Assembly: GCF_026914265.1 (NCBI RefSeq)
Contig: NC_069127.1
Location: forward strand, 67,219,080-67,283,079
Origin: Mya arenaria
Lineage: Eukaryota; Mollusca; Bivalvia; Myida; Myidae
DNA: 64,000 nt
Direction: 5' to 3'
Shown here piece by piece: positions 37,463 through 48,173 of the stretch. The notes under the pieces were generated by a model. It did no database searches and was not told the DNA's origin. It saw nothing but the letters and a program-made list of their open reading frames with translations. Numbering within the stretch: the stretch's first letter is position 1; every line of letters begins with the position of its first letter. A program made the position numbers and the translations under genes.

Positions 37463-37902
37463 CAACAACGACTATAAGTTACTGAGTGTACATCTTAGTA
37501 TCAGCAAAGTATTCCCAGAAGATACTACACTATATCAAGTTGGCCAATAAGCCTTAACATTAATTTCTTTTTACTAGTAATCAGATTATTGAATATTGAA
37601 CATTTCGTTGCATGCTATGCTTTCCTGCAAAAAATGAGTATCGACATGCAGTGAATATCCATATATCCACTGATGGAACTTTATGATTATATGAAAATCC
37701 AGTTTGTCAATAAGCGTTGATATTGAATTGGGCGGGCAAATTATTTGAGCATTCGGATTGACACTAAGCTTTCCATATAATTAGGTTTCTGAATTAAATG
37801 TCCATCCTGATGACCACTTAGCGTTCTCTTAGAACTAAGAGACTTCATAACATGAAAATCCGTTTGTCCTCTTATACTTTATGTGCAACTGAGTATCTGC
37901 AA

Positions 37903-38126
37903 TTTTCCTGACAAGCGCTCATATGATGGCCTTGATTCTAAGTTTGACACACCTCTAAACGAAGGCGAATACGCTAAACGGAAATTGCCTGGTAGCTACG
38001 AAAACTGCGAACAAGAGCGCTGGACATAACCTCGCTTATATAGCTCACGTTCGAGCCGGTACAAAGATATATGTTGACATTAGTTTGTACATGTCAAGGC
38101 CATCATCTGAGCGCTTGTCAGGAAAA
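37903..38126. mobile_element. Inverted-repeat MITE, 224 bp
   Basis: The 33-bp terminal arms at 37903-37935 and 38094-38126 are reverse complements with one mismatch ('ttttcctgacaagcgctcat'). The 158-bp interior has no coding potential. A non-autonomous DNA transposon is the simplest reading. The superfamily is not assigned. Confidence 0.8.
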
Positions 38127-38682
38127 TGGCCATTACAGACGAAGTCAATTTAAATTTGAAGCCCGAGACAGTTGTGCCTCAAATCATACGTTTGTCTTTT
38201 TATGGTATTTCGGAATGGAATTGAATCACCTATACACAGAAGCGTAAAATCGCATAACTGTTTCTGTGTGTAGTGCTGTTTACACGGAAAACATTAAAGA
38301 TTGGAAATCACTATACAGTTTCCGACTGCAGAAAAAGACGAGAATGCGACAATGAATTTGGCCTGTTATACCAACATATTGCATTCCATTTTAAAGGTCA
38401 TTGACTCCTCTTTTCATGGCCTCTGCAATGGATTGTTTCTATGTTGATTAAATAAATTGAGAAAAAAAAACTGTCCTGATCTGTGAATACCGGTACGTTT
38501 GAGATAAATATCTTGTTTTTTCTTGTATATTAAAGGCATTAAATATCTTCACATGTGTTGTTTATCTCATTATACGTACCAGTGAGCCAATCTCCTGTGG
38601 AGCAAGTCAAATGTATTTGTGAGTGTCTGTGTTTCACATTTGACTTGATTACTGGTATGAACTTCCATGAACAAATACTTAC

Positions 38683-38915
38683 CACTTTTCACATAAAGTC
38701 TGATGAAACTTCCAAAAAAAATCAACATTTTCTTGAACATCAAAGTTGACATTATAAAATGCTGCTATTTTAGACACCCCTATTTTTGCATCAGTCAAAC
38801 TGAAATCATCAGTAACACAGTGATTAAATCTACGCAATAATGCAAGGAAATCACACACAGTCGAATATTTACTGAAAATTTTCCAAAGCATTATCACTTC
38901 TTCACTGTTGCTCGG
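38683..38915 (-). CDS. Possible exon of an unidentified gene
   Basis: On the minus strand, an acceptor-like 'aaatttgacag' is followed by 77 open codons and then a consensus donor (GTG/GTAAGTAT). The peptide begins PSNSEEVIMLWKIFSKYS and ends in a QTLCEK stretch, with a non-repetitive, well-mixed composition. Neither neighbouring exons nor a domain could be found. Its 5' side is bounded by a pearl-like element. It may be an exon of a larger gene, a fragment of a transposon gene, or chance. Confidence 0.3.
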
Positions 38916-38994
38916 CTGTCAAATTTCAAAGGCAGAAATGAATTTTGCACAGCTCCGTGACGAATTGTGCAGCATAAAAAGGCAAAACAAAACT

Positions 38995-40450
38995 AACAAG
39001 AGCGGTCACAGACAGCTATATCCCCCGCCTCATGGGGGCATTTTTGTAACGAAAGCCAATCAATGGTAAGGGTAGTTTCTCAGGAACATAAGAAATGCGT
39101 AAAATTAAGAAAGGGCAATAACTCTTTCAAAAATGGTCAAATTGCAAAAGCCCGACAGTATGCGCTGCGTCACTATATAGTCATCAATCTGTGAAAGTTT
39201 GGGAAAAAATGCATGAAAAACGTAAGAGGAGTTGCGAAGAAACCAATTTTAAATGTAAAAAAGGGCAATAACTCTTTCAAAAATGGTCGAATCGCGAAAG
39301 CCCGAGAATATGTGCTGCGTCACTATATGTCATCAATCTGTGAAAGTTTGGTAAAAATTGCATGAAAAACGTAAGATGAGTTGCGAAGAAACCAATTTTA
39401 AATGCAAAATAAACAAAGGGCTATAACTCTTTCAAAAATGGTTAAATCGCAAAAGCCCGACAATTTGCACTGAGTCACTATATTGTCATCAATCTGTAAA
39501 AGTTTGGTAGAAATCGCAAAAGCCAGAAATTATGCACTGCGACACTTTATGATCATCAATCTGTGAAAGTTTGGTAGAAATCGCATGAAAAACGTAAGAG
39601 GAGTTGCGAAGAAACAAATTTTAAATGTAAAATAAGCAAAGGGCAATAACTCTTTCAAAAATGCTCGAATCGGGAAAGCCCGACAATATGAGCTGCTTCA
39701 CTTTATAATCATCAATCTGTGAAAGTTTGGTAGAAATCGCATGAAAAACGTAAGTGAAGTTGCAAAGAAACCAATTTTAAATGTAAAATAAGCAAAGGGC
39801 AATAACTCTTTCAAAAAAGGTCAAATCAGAGAAGCCCGACAATATGCCCTGCTTCACTTTATGATCATCAATCTGTGAAAGTTTGGTAGAAATCACATGA
39901 AAAACGTAAGAGGAGTTGCGAAGAAACCAATTTTAAATGTAAACAAACAATATGCGCTGCTTCACTTTATGATCATCAATCTGTGAATGTTTGGTAGAAA
40001 TCGCATGAAAAACGTAAGAAGAGTTGCGAAGAAACCAATTTTAAATGTAAAATAAGCAAAGGGCAATTTCTCTTTCAAAAATGGTCGAATGGAGAAAGCC
40101 CAACAATATGCGCTGCTTCACGTTATGATCATCAATCTGTGAAAGTTTGGTAGAAATCGCATTAAAAACGTAAGAGGAGTTGCGAAGAAACCAATTTTAA
40201 ATGTAGAATAAGCAAAGGGCAATTACTCTTTTAAAAATGGTCGATTCGGGAAAGCCCAACTATATGCGCTGCTTCACTTTATGATCATCAATCTGTGAAA
40301 GTTTGGTAGAAATCGCATGAAAAACGTAAGAGGAGATGCAAAGAAATGAATGTGGGACGGACGGACGCACACACGCACGCACGCACGCACGCACGAAATC
40401 GCGCATACCATTACTATATCCCTTCGCCTTTTAAAGGCGGGGGATAACAA
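38995..40450. mobile_element. Pearl-like tandem-core element, about 1.45 kb
   Basis: It opens with 'tatatcccccgcctc' and a small 'cccccgcc/gggggc' hairpin, and closes with 'aggcgggggata', so the ends are inverted relative to each other. Between them lie about eight tandem cores of roughly 155 bp. Each core contains 'gggcaataactctttcaaaa', 'atcatcaatctgtgaaagtt' and 'gcatgaaaaacgtaagagga'; two are shortened. The array ends in a GGAC/ACGC microsatellite (40355-40395). This architecture matches the pearl-type elements described in bivalves. It has no protein and depends on enzymes from elsewhere. Confidence 0.8.
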
Positions 40451-40574
40451 TGAGCATACATGCAGACATCTCGATGATGTGAATTCAAGCAATATCTCAC
40501 TCAAATCAACTTGTAAAAAAATACACGAATTTCATGTTATGAAATTATATCTGATGCTATTAAACAGTTAAATT

Positions 40575-41110
40575 AATACACCAACACGCGGCAGAAAACA
40601 GATTTATTGTTAGAATTGACCGACAAAAATAAGGTTTCTTCATCTAAAAAATCAAGTGATAACAGTGAAAAAAGAGCCAAAACTTCGGTTATTTTCACAT
40701 AAGTATTGAAAGTGAACAAAACACTTCCGATCCTCAAGTACAACCATGCACTTCAAGCGTTCAATGATCAAAAATGTTAATAATTGGTGACTCAGCTACC
40801 AAAGATATTTGTGAAAAAGGACTTAACAAAATGTTGGAATATGCACATTTAAAGGGACCCTGGTGGAAAAAATATCTAAAAAGGTGAAGGAAATGGATAT
40901 GGACACATTCCAGTCATCGTTTATGTTGCCGAAAATAAGTCCGCCGCGCAAGACCATTAAGCAGATTGGATTAAGAAATTACGTCACTTACTGAGACGTT
41001 GCATTTCACAGCATGTTCTATTTATATCTGCAAAGTAGCTCCGCGATCGGACATTCACATCAAAAACAATAGAGTTGATAAGTGCTAATTGGTGAAAATG
41101 CTAGACTGGC
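40575..41110 (+). pseudogene. Decayed SGNH-hydrolase-like remnant
   Basis: Pieces in different frames resemble the SGNH/GDSL fold used in ORF1 of some LINEs and in host esterases. A basic serine-rich stretch is followed by 'LIIGDSATKDI' (about 40785) and a glycine-rich loop. Near 41030 comes 'CKVAPRSDIHIKN', the usual block with PRSD. Stops and frame changes interrupt it. The source could be a LINE ORF1 or another transposon. No target duplication was found. Confidence 0.4.
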
Positions 41111-41433
41111 CCCATTTGTTATTTAAAAAGTTTTTAAACAGTTTAGCCGTAAAAGCATTTTTGCTACCATATACAGTATCAGAATGCATAATAAATGAGT
41201 TTTAATCACAATGTCACAACGAGTGTTCATTCTTTATTTTTAAATAAACAATGCTCAATACAATCAATACAATGGACATTTTACATTAGTATATTATTTG
41301 TTTGGTGTCAATATATAAGCACATAGTACATATTGAATATTTCATTCATTAAACATTTTAATTTTTATTCTATTTTAAACATTCTGAAAAACATCACAAC
41401 ATAATAAAACAACAGTATATACATATGTACATG

Positions 41434-42031
41434 TCAGTTGAAGAACCTTGTGTAGGTTCTTTCTTGTTTGTTTGGTAGGAGTTCATACACCAGGGGACAC
41501 ATGTACCCGTCGACCATCGCGTGGATGCTGTACAGCTGGCAGAAGTATGACGGTGATGAGTAGAAGGTACCGTCCATGTACCAGGTGTCCGCAGTAAATA
41601 GGAGGCGTAGGTTGTATGTTGTGGCGAGGACGAGGATTCTCTCCACATCACCATCGTTGAACATGAGGAATGGCTCTCCTGCCGGCGTCTCGGTCCATTT
41701 TCTTTCCAAGTTGACGCTGTCTGAAAACAGAAAATGTACATGCGTAAGAGAGTGAATATTGTCGCCATATAGAGCAGAAATCAATATGTTACCTGTATAG
41801 GCTAGATTGTGACTCGTAGAATGTTGGTAGTTTAGCCATAACTTCATGGGTGGAATCATCCCACTCAATGGATCGTGTGTCTGCCAACATATCATTGAAG
41901 ATAGAGGGAACAGGTTGTGCTGACCCCCTGACTTGCTTTCGGACACCACTCATGATGTCCGCAGCAACAATGGCACTGTCATCTCTGTTCTCCAGATTAA
42001 TTTTAATAGGGATGATTAGTGTTCTTTGCAT
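41434..42031 (-). mobile_element. MULE transposase fragment
   Basis: Two minus-strand coding pieces are joined by a small intron with GT-AG ends (about 41717-41792). The first (42031 to 41793) contains a 'TRSIEWDD' and 'LPTFYESQSSLY' segment. The second (41716 to 41434) has the MULE-domain core: 'TADTWYMDGTFYSS', then 'QLYSIHAMVDGYMCPLVYEL' and a K/R-Y motif. Only the first catalytic aspartate region (DGTF) is present, as the C-terminal half is missing after 'TYTRFFN'. The N-terminal zinc finger expected in these proteins is not seen. The Ty3/Gypsy element lies 32 bp upstream of its first Met. Confidence 0.65.
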
Positions 42032-42059
42032 TGTTTTATGTTAATTATCATAACTAAAC

Positions 42060-42063
42060 ACAA
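42060..42063. repeat. Target-site duplication ACAA, left
   Basis: The 4 bp before the left LTR equal the 4 bp after the right LTR (47536-47539). This marks one intact integration event. Confidence 0.75.
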
Positions 42064-42554
42064 TGTCACGTAACAGAGTTACTATAGAATGTGACGTAAT
42101 ACGTTATATTTAAGATATAATTAAGATTTAATTAAATGAATATGTGTCTACATACTGTATGTTTAGTAATGTAGGGCATATTTGATTGTCATTTGAATAT
42201 GAAGATGGTTGACAGCCGACCTGGTACAAATGTACAAAATGGTCATGTTAATTACAAAAACGTGTATTCCTGTGGTTGTAAAGCTGTCATATGTAGACAA
42301 CAAATCAGTATAAAAGAGATGATTTGGGATGAGAAAACGGAGAGTTTGTTAGGCACGGAAGGAGACCGGCCTTGGGTCCTTAATGGACGGCAGTTAGGAT
42401 GCGGGATTACCTTAAATGCCATGCTGTATTATATACTGATTATTATACTTAGAAAGAACGTGGAACAATAAAGACTTAGAACACTTGAACAGTTGTTGGT
42501 TGGTTACTGGAGGAACTATCACGAAAGTTAAGTGAACAGTAGCATTACATGACA
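42064..42554 (+). repeat. 5' LTR
   Basis: 491 bp, starting TG and ending CA. It has an 11-bp terminal inverted repeat (better matched in the 3' copy) and an AATAAA near 42468. A tRNA-primer-like TGGCGCC lies 10 bp after its end, at 42565-42571. An accidental 92-codon frame lies within it and is repeated in the other LTR. Confidence 0.93.
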
Positions 42555-42685
42555 CGTAAAAGTTTGGCGCCTGCTGACCAAGGATAAGAGCAAGGTTGAC
42601 GTGGAACACAACGGCGAAGTACTAGACCACCTGAAACGAAAAAGGGGTGAGTGACAATTTCGGTTTTATTGGATAACATAGAGAA

Positions 42686-43618
42686 ATGGCAGAACCAGAT
42701 ATTAGTAGAATTTTTCAAAATTTAGGGGAACAATTACAAAATGTATCGGCTGTAGTAGGCACTCAGAGTATAGCACAAGTAGTACCATATTTTGACGGGG
42801 ATACGAAACAATTCAAATATTGGATAAAAAATATTGAAAAATACGGCGTTCTTACGGGTCTAGATAGCGAAAGGTTAAAAATGGTAGCTTATCAGTCTAG
42901 CAAAAATGCAGTTAGTGATTTTATACAAAGATATCTAAAAAGTAACCCTGATGATAACTGGGAAACACTAAAGGGGGAATTAAAATCAAGATTTTCGGAA
43001 GTACAAGATCCACAACATGCTCTCTGTCTATTAAGGGCAATAAAACAGACACCAGGGGAAAATGTTCAAATATATGCAGAACGACTTTTAACGATGGCGG
43101 AAGAAGCTTTTGTAGGTCATAACGGCGACCTAATAGTTATTGAAAGGCAACTAATAGGGTTCTTTATTGATGGTTTGGCACATGATTTCCTAAAAATGAA
43201 AGTAATGCGAGAAAATCCAGATACTCTTCAAGCCGCGGTGCGTAGTGCAACAAATGAACAAAATCTTAGAACTAGATTTAATCTTCGAATAGGTAATGCG
43301 CCGAGTCAAAATAGCAGGCATGATATTAGCATCAATGATAGGCATGAACCTATGGAAATTGATCATTTAAGACCAAATAAATACTGCATATACTGTAGAC
43401 GGCCCGGTCATAACATAAAAGATTGTAAATCAAGAAAACGCGAAATAAATGCCATAGGTAAAGAATTTCAAGTTCAAAATAACCAAATTAGTGATAGGCC
43501 AAATAACGATTGGAAATCAAAGATTGAATGTTGGAATTGTGGGAAAATGGGTCATTTTCAAAGGGAATGTCGAAATGGCAGGAGACCATATTACGCCTCA
43601 CGTAATCAAAAAAACTAG
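42686..43618 (+). CDS. gag: Ty3/Gypsy gag
   Basis: The 310-residue structural protein of the element. A capsid-like helical region (about 30-190) contains 'YFDGDTKQFKYWIKNIEKYG', the usual retrotransposon gag start. Two CCHC zinc knuckles follow (about 233-246, CIYCRRPGHNIKDC, and about 283-296, CWNCGKMGHFQREC), which bind the element RNA. It overlaps the pol frame, which lies at -1. The overlap holds an A-rich slip-site-like heptamer, consistent with the programmed frameshift known for this family. Confidence 0.93.
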   Translation: MAEPDISRIFQNLGEQLQNVSAVVGTQSIAQVVPYFDGDTKQFKYWIKNIEKYGVLTGLDSERLKMVAYQSSKNAVSDFIQRYLKSNPDDNWETLKGELKSRFSEVQDPQHALCLLRAIKQTPGENVQIYAERLLTMAEEAFVGHNGDLIVIERQLIGFFIDGLAHDFLKMKVMRENPDTLQAAVRSATNEQNLRTRFNLRIGNAPSQNSRHDISINDRHEPMEIDHLRPNKYCIYCRRPGHNIKDCKSRKREINAIGKEFQVQNNQISDRPNNDWKSKIECWNCGKMGHFQRECRNGRRPYYASRNQKN

Positions 43619-43659
43619 GAGTCTCTTATCATAAAGAAGTCGGTGATAGGAGAAAACAT

Positions 43660-46600
43660 ATGTCAACATTCACTATAGCAATTTGTGGGAATCCAAATTC
43701 ATGTCTGATAAAAATAGGAAACATTTCTTTTAGAAGTTTAGTAGACACAGGTGCTGAAGTTAGTTTAATTAGTCGAAAGGCCCTTAGGTTATTACAAAAC
43801 AAACCTAAACTCTCCAATAAACGCGCTCATTTACAATCAGTTAACGGTAATTCGCTACAAGTTGATGGCTCAGTACAATTAAAATTTAAAATCGGCCGAG
43901 TTCACAAAGTGCACGAATTTTATGTTGTCCCAAATATAAATAGAAATATCATTTTAGGCAGGGATTTTTTATCAAAAAATGGGGTAAGACTCTATTTTGA
44001 TTTAGAATGTATGCGCATAGATGACAGTTATGTACCTTTGGAAGAAGATTTACATATTGCATCAATTGTGAGACTTCAAAAATGTACTGTCTTGAAACCA
44101 CAAACACGGTATTTATTAAATGGTAAAGTAAAATCCAATCCCAATATAGATACAAAAAAATGTTATGAGATTAAAAACATAAACAATTCATTTTTAGATT
44201 CTGAACCAGGCCTTGTAATTGTTAATTCCGTGGTTAAATTTCAAAGCAAACGTACATTTCCAATTGCAATTATAAATAACACTCATAAAACAATTAAGTT
44301 AAGGAAAGGCAGTGCTATAGGCAAAATTGAAAAATTAGAGGCTCAAGAGATTGCTTCTGTTCAAAATACTTCGGTTAAAGGTAATCCAATGACTGATGAT
44401 GAAATTTTGACAGACTTACGAGTACCCAAAGATCATGCTGAAACGATCTTACCAATTATAATGCAAAATCGAAAACGTTTCGCTAAAAACGACTCCGATC
44501 TTACTCAAACTGACACCGTTACCATGACAATCGAGACAGGAGATCACCCCCCAATTAAATTACGACCATACCGCACACCTTTGAATAATAGGAAAATTAT
44601 TGACAAGGCAATTGACGAAATGCTTGAGGCAAAGGTAATTAGGAAGTCACATAGTCCTTGGAGTTTTCCCATTGTAATAGTAGATAAAAAAGATGGCACT
44701 AAACGATTTTGCGTAGATTTCAGACAATTAAACAAAATTACAAAACCCACATCTTATCCTTTACCTCTCATAGATGACATATTGGCTATTTTAGGTAAAA
44801 GTTCATGGTTTAGTTCGCTTGATCTTAAATCAGGGTATTTCAAAATGAAACTTGCAGAACAAGATAAAGAAAAGACTGCTTTTACGACCGGATTCCGAGG
44901 TCTTTATGAGTTTAATACTTGTCCTTTCGGACTCTGTGGAACTCCTGGACGATTCCAAGAATTACTTAACCAAGTATTAGAAGGCTGTGAAAGTTTTGCC
45001 ATTGCGTATTTAGACGATATCTTAATATTTTCAAAAACAAAGGAAGAACATTTGGTACATCTCCAAAAAGTATTCCAACAACTTGAAAAACATAAACTCA
45101 AATTAAAACTAAAGAAATGTCAATTCATGCAAGAAGAAACGCAGTACTTAGGTTTTGTTATTGATAAATTAGGAATCAGACCAGACCCTAAGAAAGTAGA
45201 AGCAATTAGACAAATTCCAACTCCTAAATGTGTAAGAGATGTTAGGTCAGTCTTGGGAGCTGCCGGCTTTTACCGCCGATTTTGTCCAAAGTATTCCGAA
45301 ATGGTTGAGCCATTGATTAACTTAACTAGGAAAACAGTCAAATTATTTTGGTCACCAGACTGTGAACGAAGTTTTCAACTACTTAAAGACAATCTGACGA
45401 AAATTCCCTACTTATCTTATCCGGACATAAACAAGCCTTACATTTTATATACAGACGCTTCAGATAAAAATATCGGAGCATGCCTCACACAAAAATGTGA
45501 AGAAAATGAGATTGGGGATTATGCTAATGAAAAACCAATTTATCTGCTTTCACATAAATTGTCCGATACACAAACGCGGTGGAGTACCGTGGAAAAGGAA
45601 GCATTTGCCATACATTACGCATTACAAAAATTAGACCATTATTTACACAATGCTGAATTTGTTATTAGGACCGATCATAAACCCTTAAAATATCTTTTAG
45701 AGTCTCCCATGCAAAACAAGAAAATTCAACTTTGGGCGTTAGGCATAGCTGGTTATAATTGTAAAATCGAATATATACCCGGAAAAACTAATATCATAGC
45801 AGATTTCTTGAGTCGCCCCCCATCGTCCGATACTATCCAAATTGACCCACCCACGGATTACGAACCGGATATAAGTGATAACACCTTTCAAATTTCCGAA
45901 AATTATGTTCCAGAGAATATTAAGCAAGTCAACGCCATCAATTCCCATTATCTAAATAAAAAACAGGTTGTTGATAAAGAATATGAGGAACAAGATTCTT
46001 TCGTAGAACCAGTGAAACAATTTGAAAGTATGTCAATGGCTAATGAACAAGATCTTGATGCCAATATTTTACAATTAAAGATGAAACTGCGACATGGTCA
46101 GCCTAGCAAAACGGAGCAGAATAAATATATTGAAATAGACCGCATTCTGTATTACTTATCAAACGCCGATGAGGAGCCAAATTTGAGATTAGTAATTCCC
46201 AGCCATTTAACACCTTTAGTCATTACGCAATATCATGATAATAACGGGCACCCGGGTAGCCAAAGGTTATTTTCAACCATTAAACAAAAATACTTTTGGC
46301 CTGGACTGTTTAAAGAATTACACGCATATGTTGAAAAATGCGTTACCTGTCAAAGTCGGAATTTAACCAAAATAAAAGCTCCCATGCAAGACCGTCTCAA
46401 CATGGCACCATACCCATTCTCAGTAGTGTCTGTGGATGTCCAGGGGCCTCTACCCCAAACGCTAAGTCGGAATTGTTACATAATTTGCTTCTTAGATATG
46501 TATTCAGGCTTCGTAGAGGCTTTTCCAGCACCTGACAAAAGTTCAGATACCTTAATACACTTACTGGTAGAAGAAATCTGTTGTAGATACTCAACTCCCC

Positions 46601-47094
46601 TTCGTTTAATCTCCGACAATGGTAGCGAAGTAACTAGCGGTGCTTTCCAGGCCGTTCTGAAAGAATTAAACATAGATCATGTAAAAACTTCCACCTACCA
46701 CCCTCAGGCAAATGGTCAAAATGAAAGATCTCATGCAACTATCAATAACATTTTATCAAAACTAGTAGAGGGTAATGTCCGACAATGGGATGTACATCTT
46801 AACATGACCTTGGCCGCAATGCGATTTTCAACATCAGAGAGTTCTAAACATTCACCCTATTTCCTTCTTTTTAATCGAGACCCGGTTCTTCCAATCGATA
46901 ATCTACTTAAGCCCAGAATGAAGTACCATGGCGAACAGTACTATCAAATTATGCTTAATGCGCAACATAAAGCATTTGTAGAAGTCCGCAGACAGCTTAA
47001 AAAATCTAAACGAAAACGAGCAGAGTATGCAAATAGGAATGCCATGTCACGTAACAGAGTTACTATAGAATGTGACGTAATACGTTATATTTAA
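43660..47094 (+). CDS. pol: Ty3/Gypsy pol polyprotein
   Basis: 1144 residues if counted from the first ATG, though translation is probably reached by shifting from gag. Aspartic protease (LVDTGAEVSLIS, about 27-38). Reverse transcriptase with 'DLKSGYFKMKL' and YLDDI (about 447-451). RNase H with 'YTDASDKNIGACL' (about 595). Integrase with an HHCC zinc domain ('HDNNGHPGS' to 'CVTCQS', about 855-905) and a DDE core (VDVQGPLP, ISDNGSEV, then PQANGQNERSH). All family signatures are visible. These enzymes copy the element RNA in particles and integrate the cDNA. Confidence 0.95.
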   Translation: MSTFTIAICGNPNSCLIKIGNISFRSLVDTGAEVSLISRKALRLLQNKPKLSNKRAHLQSVNGNSLQVDGSVQLKFKIGRVHKVHEFYVVPNINRNIILGRDFLSKNGVRLYFDLECMRIDDSYVPLEEDLHIASIVRLQKCTVLKPQTRYLLNGKVKSNPNIDTKKCYEIKNINNSFLDSEPGLVIVNSVVKFQSKRTFPIAIINNTHKTIKLRKGSAIGKIEKLEAQEIASVQNTSVKGNPMTDDEILTDLRVPKDHAETILPIIMQNRKRFAKNDSDLTQTDTVTMTIETGDHPPIKLRPYRTPLNNRKIIDKAIDEMLEAKVIRKSHSPWSFPIVIVDKKDGTKRFCVDFRQLNKITKPTSYPLPLIDDILAILGKSSWFSSLDLKSGYFKMKLAEQDKEKTAFTTGFRGLYEFNTCPFGLCGTPGRFQELLNQVLEGCESFAIAYLDDILIFSKTKEEHLVHLQKVFQQLEKHKLKLKLKKCQFMQEETQYLGFVIDKLGIRPDPKKVEAIRQIPTPKCVRDVRSVLGAAGFYRRFCPKYSEMVEPLINLTRKTVKLFWSPDCERSFQLLKDNLTKIPYLSYPDINKPYILYTDASDKNIGACLTQKCEENEIGDYANEKPIYLLSHKLSDTQTRWSTVEKEAFAIHYALQKLDHYLHNAEFVIRTDHKPLKYLLESPMQNKKIQLWALGIAGYNCKIEYIPGKTNIIADFLSRPPSSDTIQIDPPTDYEPDISDNTFQISENYVPENIKQVNAINSHYLNKKQVVDKEYEEQDSFVEPVKQFESMSMANEQDLDANILQLKMKLRHGQPSKTEQNKYIEIDRILYYLSNADEEPNLRLVIPSHLTPLVITQYHDNNGHPGSQRLFSTIKQKYFWPGLFKELHAYVEKCVTCQSRNLTKIKAPMQDRLNMAPYPFSVVSVDVQGPLPQTLSRNCYIICFLDMYSGFVEAFPAPDKSSDTLIHLLVEEICCRYSTPLRLISDNGSEVTSGAFQAVLKELNIDHVKTSTYHPQANGQNERSHATINNILSKLVEGNVRQWDVHLNMTLAAMRFSTSESSKHSPYFLLFNRDPVLPIDNLLKPRMKYHGEQYYQIMLNAQHKAFVEVRRQLKKSKRKRAEYANRNAMSRNRVTIECDVIRYI

Positions 47095-47535
47095 GATATA
47101 ATTAAGATTTAATTAAATGAATATGTGTCTACATACTGTATGTTTAGTAATGTAGGGCATATTTGATTGTCATTTGAATATGAAGATGGTTGACAGCCGA
47201 CCTGGTACAAATGTACAAAATGGTCATGTTAATTACAAAAACGTGTATTCCTGTGGTTGTAAAGCTGTCATATGTAGACAACAAATCAGTATAAAAGAGA
47301 TGATTTGGGATGAGAAAACGGAGAGTTTGTTAGGCACGGAAGGAGACCGGCCTTGGGTCCTTAATGGACGGCAGTTAGGATGCGGGATTACCTTAAATGC
47401 CATGCTGTATTATATACTGATTATTATACTTAGAAAGAACGTGGAACAATAAAGACTTAGAACACTTGAACAGTTGTTGGTTGGTTACTGGAGGAACTAT
47501 CACGAAAGTTAAGTGAGCGTTGGCGTTACGTGACA
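47045..47535 (+). repeat. 3' LTR
   Basis: 491 bp. It is identical to the 5' LTR over about the first 470 bp and differs at about six positions in the last 20. Its ends TGTCACGTAAC and GTTACGTGACA are perfect inverted repeats. Confidence 0.93.
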
Positions 47536-47539
47536 ACAA
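47536..47539. repeat. Target-site duplication ACAA, right
   Basis: Copy of 42060-42063. Confidence 0.75.
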
Positions 47540-48130
47540 TGCTATGGAATGGTAATTGCTAATTATAAACATTCCACGTTTAAAGTGGATAATTGTGCAA
47601 GCTTATTGATTAAAGTTGTTGATTAATTTAGATTGATTAATGATAAAGATCATCTGGTTTATAGTATGATATTACTGTTGAACAGGTCAAAATCAACATT
47701 GTTTTTTGTTGAAACTAACTTTTAAATTTTAATACTAAAACATTTTATATCTGATAAGGAAGGATTAGAAGTTAATTTCAACTACAAATAAATTTGGGTG
47801 CCAGTCTAATGGTGAAAATACAGGTAAGTTGGAGGTGCGAGGACAAAATTGGTAGTTACTTTAATTGGAGGTAATTAACGGTTGGCAAAGTGGGAACACA
47901 CCATGGAAATGGCAACTTGTGTACAGACGGGATAGATCTGAGTAAGAGGGGCACGAGTTATTTTGTTCGCACCATAGATGCAAAACTGTGCATTATCAAA
48001 CCTGCAACCCGGCGAACGAGCAACAGCTCTCATGCTCAACCATTGACACGGAGTGATCAAGGATCATGGACTGAAATACCTTTGGTAGTGGAGTCACAAG
48101 TGGAGATTGTCAATACTAGTAATGATGTAC
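47540..48130. other. No gene recognised
   Basis: AT-rich up to 47800. The part at 47880-48130 is more GC-balanced, with overlapping frames on both strands (82 codons plus, 61 codons minus). No domain was identified. As the pre-integration neighbour of the MULE fragment, it was searched for the missing zinc finger without success. Confidence 0.4.
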
Positions 48131-48173
48131 ATTATTAACAAGTTTTAATTAATAGATGCATTGATCAAAGATA

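Larger units (their letters stand above)
42064..47535 (+). mobile_element. Ty3/Gypsy LTR retrotransposon, young copy
   Basis: A 5472-bp element bounded by two 491-bp LTRs and a 4-bp target duplication. The LTRs begin TGTCACGTAAC and end with its complement. The internal part encodes a gag with two zinc knuckles and a protease-RT-RNase H-integrase pol in long open frames, and there is no env. The domain order with integrase last places it in Ty3/Gypsy (Metaviridae). The copy looks whole or nearly so. The two LTRs agree throughout except for about six mismatches clustered in the last 20 bp, so the insertion is recent. Confidence 0.95.

Noticed and set aside
42193-42471. 92-codon frame, seen identically at 47174-47452
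   Set aside because: It lies inside both LTRs. Identity follows from the LTR pair, and no known domain is visible.
43629-46673. Short frames overlapping pol
   Set aside because: Shadow frames of the retrotransposon coding sequence.
47890-48138. Possible FLYWCH/zinc-finger N-terminus of the MULE protein
   Set aside because: The spacing of C and H residues does not fit, and the strand is opposite to the transposase fragment.
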